64,000 nucleotides of DNA from Melastoma dodecandrum. Lineage: Eukaryota > Streptophyta > Magnoliopsida > Myrtales > Melastomataceae. Made by a program: the position numbers and the translations under genes. Below the pieces are notes generated by a model that did not search any database, was not told the origin of the DNA, and saw only the letters and a program-made list of their open reading frames with translations. Positions 24,846-37,864 of the stretch are shown piece after piece (positions within the stretch are counted from its first letter, which is position 1; each line of letters begins with the position of its first letter). The stretch covers positions 2,356,001 through 2,420,000 of the forward strand of contig JARUPY010000396.1 of NCBI GenBank assembly GCA_029817715.1, read 5' to 3'.

Positions 24846-26310
24846 ATGGGCTGGGTTCTAAGAAAATGAAAAATTGAATGGTCCTCTCCATCGAAGTGGG
24901 CTCAAAGCAAAAAAGAACATTAAAATAATTGTAATCGGTGACGTAGAAACATTCCCATCCTAGTCAAATAACGCAATAATTAATATGTACAAGAAATCTC
25001 GGATGGATGGTTCCTGGCAACTTCATTTCGTGGCTCAAATCCAAAATCACAATCGGGGGACTTGACCTTGATGGATTGAACGACTGTTCTGAACGGAAAT
25101 ACTATTTCCACAAAAATATATCTCACGGTATTGAATTTTAGAGTAATTTATTATCGTAATAAAATAAAAAGACGTAAGCGGCAAAGAAAACAACACTTAA
25201 ATTGAAATTGAACGATGTTGAATTACAAAACTTACAAACATAATAAAAATGACAAAACAACAAAAGAAAGGACAACAACGGGACAGCGGTGCTTCACAAC
25301 GGACGGCGGACGATGGCGGTTATGACAGATCCCTTTGATGGAATCTTCCTTGGTAAATTGGTGATCGGATGTGGTGAAGATGAAGTTAGTTTCAAAACGC
25401 TGGTTCACGACACTTTCAGGATGCTTTCAGGACGCTGGTAAAAGAAAGAAAAATCAAAGTTTTGTGTTTGAGTTGTGCTCGGTGACCTTGTCTCGTCGTT
25501 CTTTCTACCTTTTATGTTCCTTAAATCTTCCAGTTACGATTCTTCGACTGTTACGTGGTCTCCCTAGATCGTGTGCACGATCTGATTACATTTTGTAGGA
25601 GTCATGCACATCGTATCTCAGACGACTTCCCTAAGCTTGCCACATGTCCTTCATCATTATGGCCCGACGTGGGTTTCAGTTAAAGAAGTTTCTCGAGTTA
25701 TGATCTGAGTCTCGAGCCACGAGATGCTTGAAGCTTCCTCGAGAAACACTTATCGAGCGACGTTATTTTTGGACTTATCGAGTAATGTTCATGCGGGGTT
25801 CTACACGCATTGAATACAAAGCCCAAAATTCATTCCTCATGGACATGACGGAGTATGTGGCGGAGATTGGGATCTATTCACACGAATCTCGTTGGTTTTT
25901 ACAGGGTAGTTGTAAACTCAAAGGTATCAATTTATAATGGACATTCATCACACCGTCCTTTCCTTTATTAGAATTAAGGTGGTAAATTGATATAGGGCAA
26001 GGCGGCGGAGTCCCCCCCCCCCCCCACAAGGAAACTTCCACCCCTTTTCTTGGCCCCCATCAGACGCCAAATAATTTAAAAAAAAAAAGATTTTTTGCCA
26101 AGAAATTAATTAACGAAGGGTTAAGTCAAAGTCGGGTCGTGGGTGGTTGGAGATTTGCTACTCTTTTCCTTTACTAAAAAAATATATTTACGAGGGAACG
26201 TCAAAAGACAACCTTTCTCTTCCGGACGACGTGGAGACTCCGTTTCCTCCCCCGTTCCTTCACACCACCACCACCTCCTTCCTGCCACGAACCTTCCTCT
26301 TCACTTGGTC
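24846..26310. other. Intergenic DNA upstream of the CML gene
   Basis: No gene recognised. A homopolymer run of C lies at about 26012-26025 and an A run just after it. Confidence 0.45.
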
Positions 26311-26316
26311 CCAAAC

Positions 26317-26326
26317 TATTTATAAA
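26317..26326 (+). promoter_or_regulatory. Candidate TATA box of the CML gene
   Basis: CTATTTATAAAC lies about 75 bases before the start codon of the intronless EF-hand gene, a normal TATA-to-ATG spacing for a short plant leader. Confidence 0.5.
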
Positions 26327-26396
26327 CTCCTCAAACACAACCCCGCCATCCCCAACCATATCAACCCCCCTGAACCCTTTATTCTCTAGCATCAAC

Positions 26397-26903
26397 ATGT
26401 CCAGCAACTCGGACGACATCATCCTCTCCGGCCAGCACATCTCCGACTGGGCCAGGACCCTAAAGCTCTACGTGTCCGCATTCTGGTCCCCCTCCAAGGC
26501 TGTCCCGGTTCCCTCCATGGCTGCGGCTATCTCTTGCGAGAGAGCAGGTGAGAGCCTCTCTGTCTCGGTTTCATATGAAGATGCTGAGTTCGTGATGGAA
26601 CGGCTTGGGATGAGGGCTGCGGAGCCAAGGCTTGGATGGCATGAGGACGAGGCAGCCTCCGCGAGCACGAGCGCGACCACAGAGGAGATGAGGGAGGCGT
26701 TTGGGGTGTTCGACGTGGACGGTGACGGTTACATAGGAGCGGGGGAGCTGCAGAGGGTGTTGTGTGCCTTGGGGTACAAGGAAGGGAAGGACTTGAAGGA
26801 TTGTGAGAGCATGATCAGGGCTTATGATGACAACTGTGATGGGAGGATTGATTTTGAGGAGTTTGTCAAGTTTGTAGGGATTACTAACTGCTGCCCATGT
26901 TGA
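26397..26903 (+). CDS. Calmodulin-like EF-hand calcium-binding protein
   Basis: Intronless 168-residue protein, probably a calcium sensor that relays calcium changes to target proteins. Two C-terminal EF-hands are clear. Loop 1 at residues 106-117 has D-x-D-x-D-G-Y-I at the calcium positions and Glu at position 12. Loop 2 at residues 144-155 (DDNCDGRIDFEE) also has acidic ligands and Glu at position 12. The N-terminal half has Ser/Ala-rich variable sequence and lacks canonical EF loops. The C terminus is Cys-rich (NCCPC), which could be lipid-modified; that is inference. Domain layout and length fit the plant CML45/46-like group, but the paralogue is uncertain. The frame is open and the codon use is GC-rich compared with the surroundings. 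Confidence 0.9.
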   Translation: MSSNSDDIILSGQHISDWARTLKLYVSAFWSPSKAVPVPSMAAAISCERAGESLSVSVSYEDAEFVMERLGMRAAEPRLGWHEDEAASASTSATTEEMREAFGVFDVDGDGYIGAGELQRVLCALGYKEGKDLKDCESMIRAYDDNCDGRIDFEEFVKFVGITNCCPC

Positions 26904-27580
26904 AATCATGTCATGTCAGATCCTAATTCCACACAATGAAAGATTATTCTTTGATACAAAATTTTTGTGATGGGTACATGATTTATCAGTTCTTTGGCCA
27001 TATATTTGAGACACTCTTCAGATTCTCCAAAAGGACAAGAAACCAGTTTTACATCATGGTCCAATGAAAGTCTCATTTTGTCTTCAATAAAATACTGTTG
27101 ATTCAAACCGTTGGACCCATGGATCTGGGACCAGCTTAACCAAGTTGCAACTTTTAATTAATCCCATTACGAACGAATCCGTGCACTTGAAGATTCTAGA
27201 AAATATCAGAAGTACGACTCAATCTTTTGCGCGTTCCTTTCGTCATTTCCCATGTCCCGGCAATAAGCAGGGTAGCCGCAGTCAGATGGGATCATCTGAG
27301 CACTCGGTTCTAGCCGGAAATGACCCTTCCACAAGCTAACCAAAAATATGAATCACCCCAAATTGTCACATACCAAGAAAAGAGCAGGTAGCTGCTACAA
27401 ACAATCAGGCTGCCCATTTTGCAGAATCGAATTCTCCAATACTAAAAAAAAGCATAAGATAACAACATTTAAAAGAGCCCCAAAAGGACAGTAAGTTGAA
27501 GCAAGATATATGGTATAGGATACGATCCCAAGGAAAAGAAACAGGGATCTAATCAGGCTGCACCACGCAGACGCGGAGGC
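26904..27580. other. Spacer with convergent 3' ends of the CML and PTB genes
   Basis: The CML gene (+) and PTB gene (-) converge here. Only 3' UTR sequence is expected. Confidence 0.5.
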
Positions 27581-30500
27581 TCAACGGCTGTAATAAGATG
27601 GTTGTTCATTTTGTGAAGATCCTCCAGGGACCTGATTCGGAGGGACCCCAGGCTGAGCTGCGCTGGGGATAACATGATTAGCCAGGGAAACAGGTGAGGA
27701 CCCATAGGCATTGAGGCCGGTGAGTACATAGGGTATGTGGACGGAGGGTATCCTTGTCCGGGAAAGGCACCCGCAGCAGGAGGGTAACTTGGTCTGGCGG
27801 TCATTGTCGGGTCCCAGGATGGAGCATGGCCACCAGGAACTGGAGGCTGCATGCGAGCGGCGGCAGCTGCTGAAGGATTCTGCCAGACAGATCCACTGAC
27901 AGTAGGGACACCAGGAACATGAGGGACAGCTAGCATGCTCAGGTCTGGTATGGTGTAATCCCTACTTTTGTCGCTGTAAGCCTGCAATACAGAGGTAAAC
28001 ATTCAACTCCGTGGACATATTTTCTCCTGAGTATTTACACTTTAACGAGTGTTTGAAGAAGCATACAATTTTACGATGATGGATGCAGGGTTTTTCTTCT
28101 AAACATGAGTGTCAATATTATACTTTGTCATATACTCTTAAGTCTCAAGAAATTTGATTCAGAAACACTCATCAGTACCTTTATATTGAGATCAGTATGA
28201 CGAGAGTATGATAGATGAAGCTTACAGTAACCACCATCATAGATGCAATGGCCCTCTAATGCCTCTTTGGCAACCGTTGCCGTCGCGATATCTACAGCAG
28301 CACAATAAAAGCTAACAACAACTCACATGATAAGAAAGGATTCCAGAAGATTCTAACCTGTGTGGAGGAAAATCTAATCATCGGTCGTTACAAAAAGAAC
28401 TAGACTCAAGCAAAAAACTAGGTACAGAAATGAAATATCGCACTATCCTCTTTGTAAAAATTTTCTTTTGATAATTATAAAAAATTTAACCTCGCTAAAT
28501 GTAAAAATATTTTTTTTTAAGAAAAATCTAAGAGTTGTAACACCAGCATAGGCACTTTAGAGGAATATTATATAGTACTAACTCAGGATCACGTGATTAA
28601 TTAGATTGCCTCCAGTCCAAATTACAGAATTAAGGTAGCAACGTTGATAACCCAACCAAATGACTACAGTCAATTTCAATGTGTTGGGAAACAAAAATTG
28701 TTAGGACATTTATTACAAAACATATTTGCTCACGCTGCACAACATCATATTGATACTATCCTAGACAAATACCCGGATACTGAATCAAAGCCTGTGTTCC
28801 GCCATTCTTCTCAAATATCGCAATTTTCTGAACAGGTCCAAATGCAGAGAATATCTATAATCGCATATCTTCAGTAATCCAACAAAATTTCACAGACTGA
28901 GATACAGCCAAAGAAAATAGTGCACCGTATGAAGGGCATCTAGGGTGACAGCATACTGCATATTTTCGATTGACGCAAGGAGGACGTTACTCTCAGCCTC
29001 ACTCTTGCCAATAGCTGGCTGCATAAAAAATCAACAAGAGTGACCTGCTCAATTGCACCATGATATTTTACAATGACAAAATCATGTGAAACTAAAGAGT
29101 AAGACCTACTTGCATTACACCCTCTATGGTAGTGGGGTTCACAGGAAGATAAGGATTGTAGTCCCTGCAATAGACAAGCATAGGATAAAACACCATGGAC
29201 CATTACTGTCTCCAATCTCAATAATGTTCATGCCAGATTTTCAAAGCATCACAAAAGCATCTTACCTTCTAACCAATCAGTAGTAAAGCAGAAACAAAAA
29301 CATAGAAGGAAAAAAAATCCAAACATCAAAGGATTGCTGAGTGGAAACCAGAATAAAAAGTATACTGACAGAGAGGAAGTTTGCCAAAAGAAACTGATTT
29401 ACAAGTGACTTGAATAACAAAAACTGCAGATGCAAACAAAGCACATCAAAGCCACAATACATTCCAGGTTTAAACCTGTAGAGTTACAATATCCATAAAA
29501 ATTGGAAGTTATTGATTTGGCAAAACTTGAGACATCCAATTATGAGACATGAAGAACTCCAAAACAACAAATTTGCAATTGCATCTTGAGTTTACTTTCA
29601 TATGCAATTTTTACGTAAGTCTAACATGTGTCACTGTTAATTGATTGCTATGTCTGAAAATGCCCTATAGACAAGTAACAATGAGGCCAATTGGGATGGA
29701 ATCTAAATTGTAGACTCGCAGCAAGTCGCTGATGAGCGTACCTGATTTTTCACAACATACTTACGTGCCACGTATCAAATTTACCCATAATATAAAGTAA
29801 TGTCTCTGAACATAACTAAATTAGCATTATAGAACTTAAAACAACAAATTCCAGATATAAAATTCAGTATAGAGCACATTAAAGATCAAGAAATTACTAA
29901 TCAGCCATGAAACAACTCCATGATCTGGCCACAAGCATCACTAATCCCTAGATGATAAAAAAATAGTTAATAAGGGCATCCAGGACTCAGATTATAAGAA
30001 AAGGAAACAAGAACTTGCAACCATTGATATATCATAACATAATCCGGAAAGCAAAAAGAATTATCATCCCAAACCCTCCTTACCTGCTTCTGTGAGATTG
30101 GAATTTGATATTCAAATCAGTGTGTGGCGAATAGGAAATACGCAAGTTACATGTATTCACATGCGCTGGAAGCAGGTATCTGACCAATGTTACAAATTGT
30201 AAAAATAGCTTGTCACTAATGGCCAAATACACGATGAACAAGAAAAAAACGCATGCACTAGGAATTTTCTGTCATTATTATCTATGAAGGACTCAATAAA
30301 CAAGGCCCTTCCTTAATTCACCCATGAGAGAAAAACTAAGCATCGGCATGCCTGGGAACACTCCTTCCATCTAATTGATTCCTAGCTTGAGAAGCAGTTT
30401 CAACATCACTGAATTGTATAAGTGCCAGAAAAAGCATATGCTAGTTTCAATGACTATAACTCACAGATATAAGAAATAACACATCAATGTTCAGCAATCT

Positions 30501-31280
30501 TAACCTGCAGCCTTTTCGAATGTGGCAATCTTGTGAACAAACCCAAATGCAGAGAAAACCTAGAACAACCACAACATTTTCAAATCCATAAATCAGAATT
30601 CTTCTAAATGACTCGATGGAACTAGCATTAGTATCCAGGTGCACTAAAGGCAACTGCTCAAAATGAATTTGAGAAGAAATTAAACCTGCTCAAATCTCTC
30701 CACTACGATCTCACCAACAAGCATACCGAAGATTTGCTATCACACCCATTACAACAGAACCCATTACAACAGAAACTCGATTGTTGGGATCAAAAAGCTT
30801 ACCAAATGAATTACATCAATGCTCACATCCCCAGGTTCCACGCCCTCCAGTGAAACAAGCAGAACATTTCCAGGAACATCCCCGGAGCTTCTGTTGTGGA
30901 CAATCTCATGCCTGTTAGAATACTGAACGTAGACTGTTTTCCCAAGAACCTGCGCAGGCTCTGAGGACGACACGTAGTAGGGCAGCACCGATATAGCCTG
31001 ACTTAGCTCCGCCTGTCACGTAGGCAAATGCCCCGATCAATCACCAGCCTCCAATTTAGGTGCACAAAGAACTCGAACTGCAGCAGAAAAAATTCACGAA
31101 TTCCACAAAGGCCTGGTTCTTGTTGGCGCCGACGCTGCACTTGGTGTTGACGACCTGGCCGAAGGGCTTGCAAAGCTCGACGAGCTCCTCCTCGCAGCAC
31201 TCCCAGGGCAAGTTCCGCAGGTGGACCACCTTGGACGGCGTCTGCGTGTACCTGAACTGAGGTTGTCCGGAGGTCGACAT
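27581..31280 (-). CDS. PTB: Polypyrimidine tract-binding protein homologue (PTB1/2 type), possibly damaged
   Basis: RNA-binding protein with several RRM domains; plant PTBs control alternative splicing, including of their own transcripts. Exons on the minus strand: 31280-31098, 31012-30803, 30559-30505, about 30433-30352, 30179-30084, 29164-29110, 29018-28926, 28854-28773, 28291-28179 and 27981-27581. The start MSTSGQPQFRYTQTPSKVVH is the family N terminus. RRM1 has VVHLRNLPW and NQAFVEF. Later segments give NVLLVSLEGVE, NVLLASIENMQYAVTLDALHT and the last RRM ending LSYSRHTDLNIK. The tail is Pro/Gly/Ala-rich. Most junctions keep frame. Three oddities: the exon starting near 30433 has no AG acceptor in phase, the next donor is GC instead of GT, and a one-base shift near 27700-27720 in the tail separates the start of the exon from its expected end QPSYYSR. 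It may be a recent pseudogene, or a gene carrying assembly errors. Confidence 0.85.
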
Positions 31281-31469
31281 CCCCACAAGAACTCGAACTA
31301 GATGGGAATCCCTAGGGTTTTTCTTGGTTCCAAGATTTGGAGGAAATTCTTTAGGGCTATGGGTTTCCACCGAAAATCATTTGTTGAAACTGGGATCGCA
31401 TTTATCTGAAAGAATTATTCAAAAAGACGTGATTTTTTTTTAGCAGATTTGTTAAAATAAAAATTGAAA

Positions 31470-31480
31470 CTATAAATAGG
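31470..31480 (+). promoter_or_regulatory. Candidate TATA box in the PTB-KH divergent promoter
   Basis: CTATAAATAGG sits in the 557-bp spacer between the two divergent start codons. It reads as a TATA box for the plus-strand KH gene, about 365 bases before its ATG. Confidence 0.45.
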
Positions 31481-31837
31481 ACTTGACCGGATAATTTTCT
31501 CGCGTCAAGATCGAAACTTTGTGCGCATGTCTTCCGTCTCTACCTGCAATTCACCCACTACTCAAATACCCAGTTGCAACTTCTTCGGGTTCTTTCATAT
31601 TCCCATCCAGCAGGTGTTAATACCCATCACAATATTGATTGCTTCTGTTTCCTGATTGCCTGTATGATGGAGGATGGGAAATGGGTGCTGCTTGCGTGGC
31701 GGTGATGAATCTGATTTCAGGAGTTTTGGAAGATGGAGGGTTGTTGTGGGGATAGTTGGGAATTTTATGATTACGTTCTTGATGCCTTTATATTGTGTTT
31801 GGTGATTGTGTTGGTGGGTGAGTGTAGGGTTTAGCGG

Positions 31838-34731
31838 ATGGCGGGTCTCAGGAATAGTCATGGGAAACGGTCTTATCATCCCTCTGACAAAGAGAGAGGA
31901 GGAGCACCAGCAAGGATAGGGACCCATTTGTTATCCTCTTTTACGACACCTGTACCCTTCGAAGAAGATAGGGAGCATCATCGGAAGGGGTGGAGAGATC
32001 GTGAAGCAGCTGAGGTTGGACACTAGAGCGAAGATTAGGATTGAGGAGGTTGTGCCTGGGGCCGAGGAGCGTGTGATCACCATCTTCAATTTTAGTGAAG
32101 AGAGCGATGCATTTTATGGGAGCGATGGCCTCGTCTGCCCTGCCCAGGATGCTGGTTTAAGATTCACAAAAGGGTGGTTCCAGACAAGTCCCATGAGGAT
32201 GATTCAGAAGCCCAATCAGTCACTGCAAGGCTCCTTGTACCTTCTGATCAGATTGGTTGTTTCATTGGGAAAGGTGGACGGATTGTACAGAATATTCGAA
32301 ATGAAACTGGAGCTAATATTCGGATTCTTAAAGATAATCATTTTCCAGCCTGGGCAATAGAGTCTGATGAGCTTGTTCGGGTTAGCTTTGACAATTAAAA
32401 GTGAATAGCGAACATTTGCCTTGAACTTTTCAGAGGATATTTAGATAATTTATTCTGGGAATTTACAACGCTGGATGTTATGATAGATTTCATCCAGTGA
32501 CTTTTTTTTTATATTTGCAGTTTTGTACCATATGCATGACCTGCAAAGAGTTTTAATATCTTTTTCAATTTATTCGAAACTTCCAAGCATAAGACATGGG
32601 ACTATCACAATGACATTGCCTTTACATTTATTGTGCATTGTCTTCAGCATGTTAATGCAAGAGTTCACAATTTTCTCGTGTCCAGATCTATGGGGAGGCT
32701 GCAGTGGTGAAAAAGGCTATATCTGAGGTTGCATCTTGCTCCATAATATCCCCTCACAATCTCAGCCTATTCTAGCTAATGCTGATTTCAATGTGTATAG
32801 CAGATCACTGGTAGCCCCTAACACCGCTGCTCCCATTTTTGGCCTTTGACCAATCCTAGATCGTTATGGAGGATAAAGAGATGAAAGAGAGTGGTCTCAC
32901 TCCTTGTATCTTGCCACAAGAAATGAACTTCCATCGAGAGAATTTATATTTGTTTGTTATGTCCAACTGACATATTGGTAGTGTAATCGGCAAGGGTGGT
33001 GCTATAATCAATCAAATCAGGCATGAATCTGATACCGTTGTAATAATGATAGTTCGGCAACCGAGGGGAATGACTGTCTGACCATGATCTCTTCCAAAGA
33101 GGTTATTACTTGCCTGTTTTCCTCAACAGTTATGATGCTTGTCAAGTTTTTCATGTGAGGATTTCTGTAGGATCTGTCATATATTACAATTTTATGGATA
33201 TTTATACTTAAATTATTCAGGCTTTTGATGCTGCATATTCTCCCCCAATTGAAGCTGCAGTTCGTCTGCAACCACGCTGCAGCGAGAAGACCGAAAGAGA
33301 TTCCAGTCTTATCTCATTTACTTTGCATTTACTTGTTCGATCTTCTCAAACTGGCTGCCTTATTGGTAGAGGAGGATGCATTATATCTGAAATGAGGAGG
33401 GTAACAAAAGCTACAATCCGAATTCTGTCAAAGGATGATCTTCCATAAATTGCTGCTGCTGATGATGGGATGGTCCAGGTGATTGAATAGAGGCAGTTGT
33501 ACAGTATTTCTCCCTTTATGTTTAAGTACTCCTGACCATTTTTTGTAATGTTGGGACTGGAGACCTTGACAGCCCAAAAGATGCTCTCATCCAAGTAACT
33601 ACTTGATTGAGGGTCAATGTGTTTGATAAGGAGGGTGCTTCATCTAGTTTAATGCCTGTCGTTCCATATCTTTGCATGCCTCCAGATGGTCCAGCTGGGC
33701 TGAGTCATGAACCTAGGGATAGCAAGAGGCATGCTCATGGACACTCATATTCTAGTGCTTATGGTAATTCAAGTAGGTTGGCTGATGACAACCATGGAGT
33801 CTACAGGTCGCAGGTAGTTTTTTCAAGCACGCCTTCTGCCTGTAATGTAAAATGTAGAACTCCATTTCACCATTTTTCACAATAAAATGATTTTTTAATT
33901 CTACCACATGAAATACAAATGGACTAAACTTATGAGAAATGAGCCGGATTGTTACCTCTTCCTTGTGTTCTTTTATGCAATATTCCCCTTTCAGATTGGT
34001 GGAAGTGTTAGCAATGGTGTTTATGGCAGCTATTCTTCTGGGCGTGATGGTGGTTTTGGGTATGATATTCTAGGTTTTTCCTCATTAAATTACCATGTTA
34101 TGTCATACTGTTATTTTACTTTTTTTTTTTCTCTTAATGTCAGCCCTATTTTTTTTCTCCGTTGCATTAAAAGTTGCATGTGCCGTAAAGGATGAATTTA
34201 GCAAAATTATTACACAATCATGGCAACGGTGGTTTAAAATGTTCCTTGCTTTGTAGGTGCCATATTATTTTCTTTTTCTGTTTACGTCCTGTTTAAAATC
34301 TTCATGTCACTTCATTGTAAGTATATATAGGGTGAGTGCATGTCGATATTCAATGCGACAGGTTCTAGACTGTTGCCACCTTTTATAGCTTGTGGAGTAG
34401 GATACTTTGGCGTCCGACCTAGATTTCACAGCTTCTTATAGAGTATTTTGGGCTGCTGTTCTTGGTAAATGCAATTAGTTCTGAGAAAGGGGCGACTGTC
34501 ATCAGACCAGTGAAAGTTGGCACATCCTGCCCATTGTCTGCAACTCTTTGTTAAATTAGCCCACTGGCTTTTCCTATCCTTTCAACTGGAAGATGTAGAG
34601 GCAGTCTACGTATTTTCCATGCCATAAGTGGTTTCGTTGGTAGCTTCCTGTTAATCAAAGCTTGTATTTCCAGGCCATCTAGGCAGGATTCTGTTTCCCG
34701 CCGGAAAAGTTATGGTTACTAGTTTGGAGCC
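31838..34731 (+). pseudogene. KH-domain RNA-binding protein (RCF3/HEN4-like), degraded
   Basis: Plant nuclear proteins of this family carry several KH domains and act in mRNA processing. Recognised parts in order: MAGLRNSHGKRSYHPSD; KH1 with KKIGSIIGRGGEIVKQLRLD; KH2 with QIGCFIGKGGRIVQNIRNE; an exon from 32686 with YGEAAVVKKAISEVAS; KH3 with VIGKGGAIINQIR near 33000; EAAVRLQPRCSEKTERDS; KH4 with GCLIGRGGCIISEMRR; DALIQVTT; a Gly/Ser-rich exon near 33994; and a terminal SRRKSYGY with stop near 34720. Lesions: a frameshift before KH1 (about 31920-31950), one between KH1 and KH2 (about 32155), stops after the exon at 32686, a frameshift in KH3 near 33060, stops in KH4 near 33447 and at about 33604. 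Introns are still present, so it is a decayed gene, not a retrocopy. Confidence 0.85.
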
Positions 34732-37702
34732 CTAAAAGGTAGAATTGTATTGATCCCCCCCCCCCCCCAGTTGACATAAAACAAAGTTATCTTTTGACAT
34801 GGCCTGCTCAACCTTAGTCTCATTTGACTTCTTTGCCTGTCCAATGACTTTGATTCTGATGCTCTTTGACTTGACCTTCCCCTTAAAACAGCCATGATTT
34901 TCATGAAGCCTAAAGTCAGCCTACCACCACCTATTGATGATGCCCCAATGCCTTAACCAGAGGAACCCGATGAACCTGGATTTACGCATCTGATGCTCTA
35001 CCTTGATGCTTCTGTTTGAGGACCAACAACTCTGGGATATCATAGTTGCAGTGAAACCTGCCCTACCTGAGACACTAAACTCACCAAGCTCTGCCTCCAA
35101 GGACCCATATCAACAGCAAGCCTTTATTGCTAGCTTTTTATCTCCATTTGTTTGAACTTTGGCCGTGTTGCTATAGAACTTGGATTGTATGGTGATTTTT
35201 TTAGTTTTATGATCTGGGAGCGAAGATTGAAAATTTGTTGGTAGTTTATTTTAAATTGGTCCCATTTTGAACTTTATGACCTGTTTGAAAATTCCTCCTG
35301 ATACCCTGCTTGCCATGGAAATCATGACCAAGTATTTGAAATATTCCTTTGGGTAGGAAGACATAATAGTGGCTTAGATTCACCTCGTTTCTCATGTACA
35401 TCAAAGTCCTAAGGCTCATGGCCATGATTGTGTTACAGATATGTGGAACACAATTTTAATGTCATGTCATTTCATATGCATAGTCTCTGTGGGTGTTGTT
35501 GGTTCACAAAGGCATTTCTCAGTGTCTGGTTGAAAGTGTCCAGTGCATATACGTATCTGCAAAGCATCTTGGGCCTTTATGCGTATTTGGTCTACACTAA
35601 ATATATTTTCTCCAAGTTTGTGCAAGGGGAGGAGTTCTCCTTCCGTTTGCCTTATGTGCCAGTCTCTGCATGCAGATTGTGGTACCAACTCCCAACTGGT
35701 ACAGACACAGATTGTTTATAGAAAATGGCCAGTGTCTTTCGGAGGAGGGTAAGGTAAGTTACGGAGGGAAGGTGTGGTGTCTCAGTACAGCCCATTTTAT
35801 ATCCTCATGTTTGTGCCATCATTATACATCTCTGTGGCAGGCCCATTGATGATAGTATTCAGGGAATTGTTGTCCCAAAGGAATTGCAGTGTAAATGCTA
35901 TTAACTGGGTAAGCCTGCATTGGGATAACCATAGTCAGAAGAGCGGGTCTTGAGCCAGTTTTCATTTGATGTCGCAAAATATAATTATCCTGTGTTATGC
36001 AAATGTCCCAACTCTTGGCAAGCAATAATACTCGAGCTGTCGCTTTCTTCTGGTTCCAGTGCCATCGTACTGTCGCGAGTGCATTTCTATCATGGACGGT
36101 CCTTGATATAATAACCTGGATCGAGTCATTGAACTGCACTGATTGTTAAGCACCACCGTTCACGGTCAGGTTCATAGCCTACAACTTCCTCTCAATTGTG
36201 ATAAATGTACACGGAGGCATGAAAGCTGAATATTTTGCTTCGCTTACAATTTCAGACAAGTTGGGTCATAGTAAAGATTAAGCGCATCTGTGGAAACGGA
36301 GATAACTATAGATAATTCACCATCTAATTCGAAGCTCTTGTCAATATCGAAATGATTGGCTCTGCATAAGGCTCCATGAGAATTAGTAAGATGAAACAAT
36401 TGTCGTTCTCTAACCATATTCTAAACTTGAGAAGCATCCATCATCCCTAACATGAAGCATGAATGCTGTCCTGGCAATTGTAGCTGGAAAGAAGTAAATT
36501 CCTTCCCCCACCTAACTCTTTTAACCATCAGCTGTCACCCAGAGAAATTGTACTGATCCCACAAACGAAATCTAAACCTGAAGTGATCTGATCTGAAAGC
36601 AATCTATGGCCGGGGCACAGATCAGAAGAAGGAACCTTCTTCAATAAGGGGCCATATGGATTTGTCACATCCTGAAAGTCTCCTGCCCTGTGCAATCTTT
36701 CCAAAGCGTCGCTCTTCGACTCAGTTCGTTCATGAAAGAAGCCTGTCTAGGATACTCGTTCACGGCCAGTTCAACCGAGTCTTACCTATAGTAATTTACT
36801 ATGGTAAAGTACAGCAACAATGAGATGGGACAAATCCAGAGCAGTACCAATCTTTTGCATCTGCAATGATATTTACTTCCCATTAAAAGCTTCCCCTTTA
36901 AGACCTTCCTGTACTTTTTGCTCAAATCCCAGCAGCAGTGCAGTAATGTTTCTACTGCTGAATGGGAAATTGGGTTAAAAGGGGGATCTTCCGTTCCTTC
37001 ATATAAATTGCCCGCCGTCGTGGATCCCCCATCACTGGTAGAAGGACCTTCTCGTAATCCAATCGAAACAATCTCTCAATCTGATACATGGCGTTGTTTC
37101 ATCAGTTATCTTGCATGTGGAGATGAGGTTTTTTCCCCTTTGTCAATGCAGCCAAGGATGACTTGCCGGTTTTGATGGTCATCCTTGAGTATTCCATCAA
37201 GCGGAATGCAAGCATTTTCCCGGCAGGTCATTCCTGGCTACATAGCCCCCTCATCTTCTCATGCCAGGTACTAGATGAAACGAAGTAAAAATCGACTGGG
37301 AACCGCAAAGCAAGGTTTGTTACTCTTAATTTCTCCCCTCCCTCCCTCTCTCACTAAACTTACTGCTAAGTGAGGCTTTCTTGTTTCTTTATAGCCATGG
37401 ATTTCGCATGCTGTTCGTTAGTTATGGCATCATTGTTTTGCTGTAAGCGATTCCTACCAGGTTCATAAACAACATCTCGTCATACGAAAACCAGTATCTC
37501 GTGTCATCTCCTGGATTCGTGTTTAGAACGGAACTCGACTTGAAAATTTATTGCGTATGCCCGAAAGGGTCAATAACAAGTGTAAGAAGAAGATAAAAAG
37601 AGAAAGAAAGAACCACACATCATCACAGGAATCCTAAGAACATAACATCGCACCTCCGCCGAAATCATTTCGAAGAGAGAAGAGGAAGAGATGGGGTTCG
37701 GA
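34732..37702. other. Intergenic, nothing recognised
   Basis: Scattered short frames only. A poly-C run lies at about 34755-34768. The nearest part may contain the 3' UTR of the decayed KH gene. Confidence 0.4.
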
Positions 37703-37864
37703 CTAGAGGGAGATGAAACCTTCTCTGACGAGGAGACCGAACATGAGGACCAACAGACCAACCGTGATGCACTGCGAGGGGGAGACAAACGTCTGAGAGT
37801 AAGCCCCCAAGGTAATGAAAGCTCCCACCAACCCGATCACAAAGGCAATCAGGTTCTGCCTCAT
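37703..37864 (-). CDS. Possible small two-helix membrane protein
   Basis: A 53-residue minus-strand frame starts at the ATG at 37864 (context GAGGGGATGA) and stops at TAG. It encodes MRQNLIAFVIGLVGAFITLG, then AYSQTFVSPSQC, then a second hydrophobic stretch ITVGLLVLMFGLLV and a short tail REGFISL. Two hydrophobic segments of about 15-18 residues with a polar hairpin suggest a small integral membrane protein. The frame stays open upstream through a (GTC)6 run and LSSKEAISKGSAEG, but no ATG lies there, so an upstream exon is possible. I do not recognise the family. The case rests on residue pattern only. Confidence 0.45.
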   Translation of the reverse strand: MRQNLIAFVIGLVGAFITLGAYSQTFVSPSQCITVGLLVLMFGLLVREGFISL

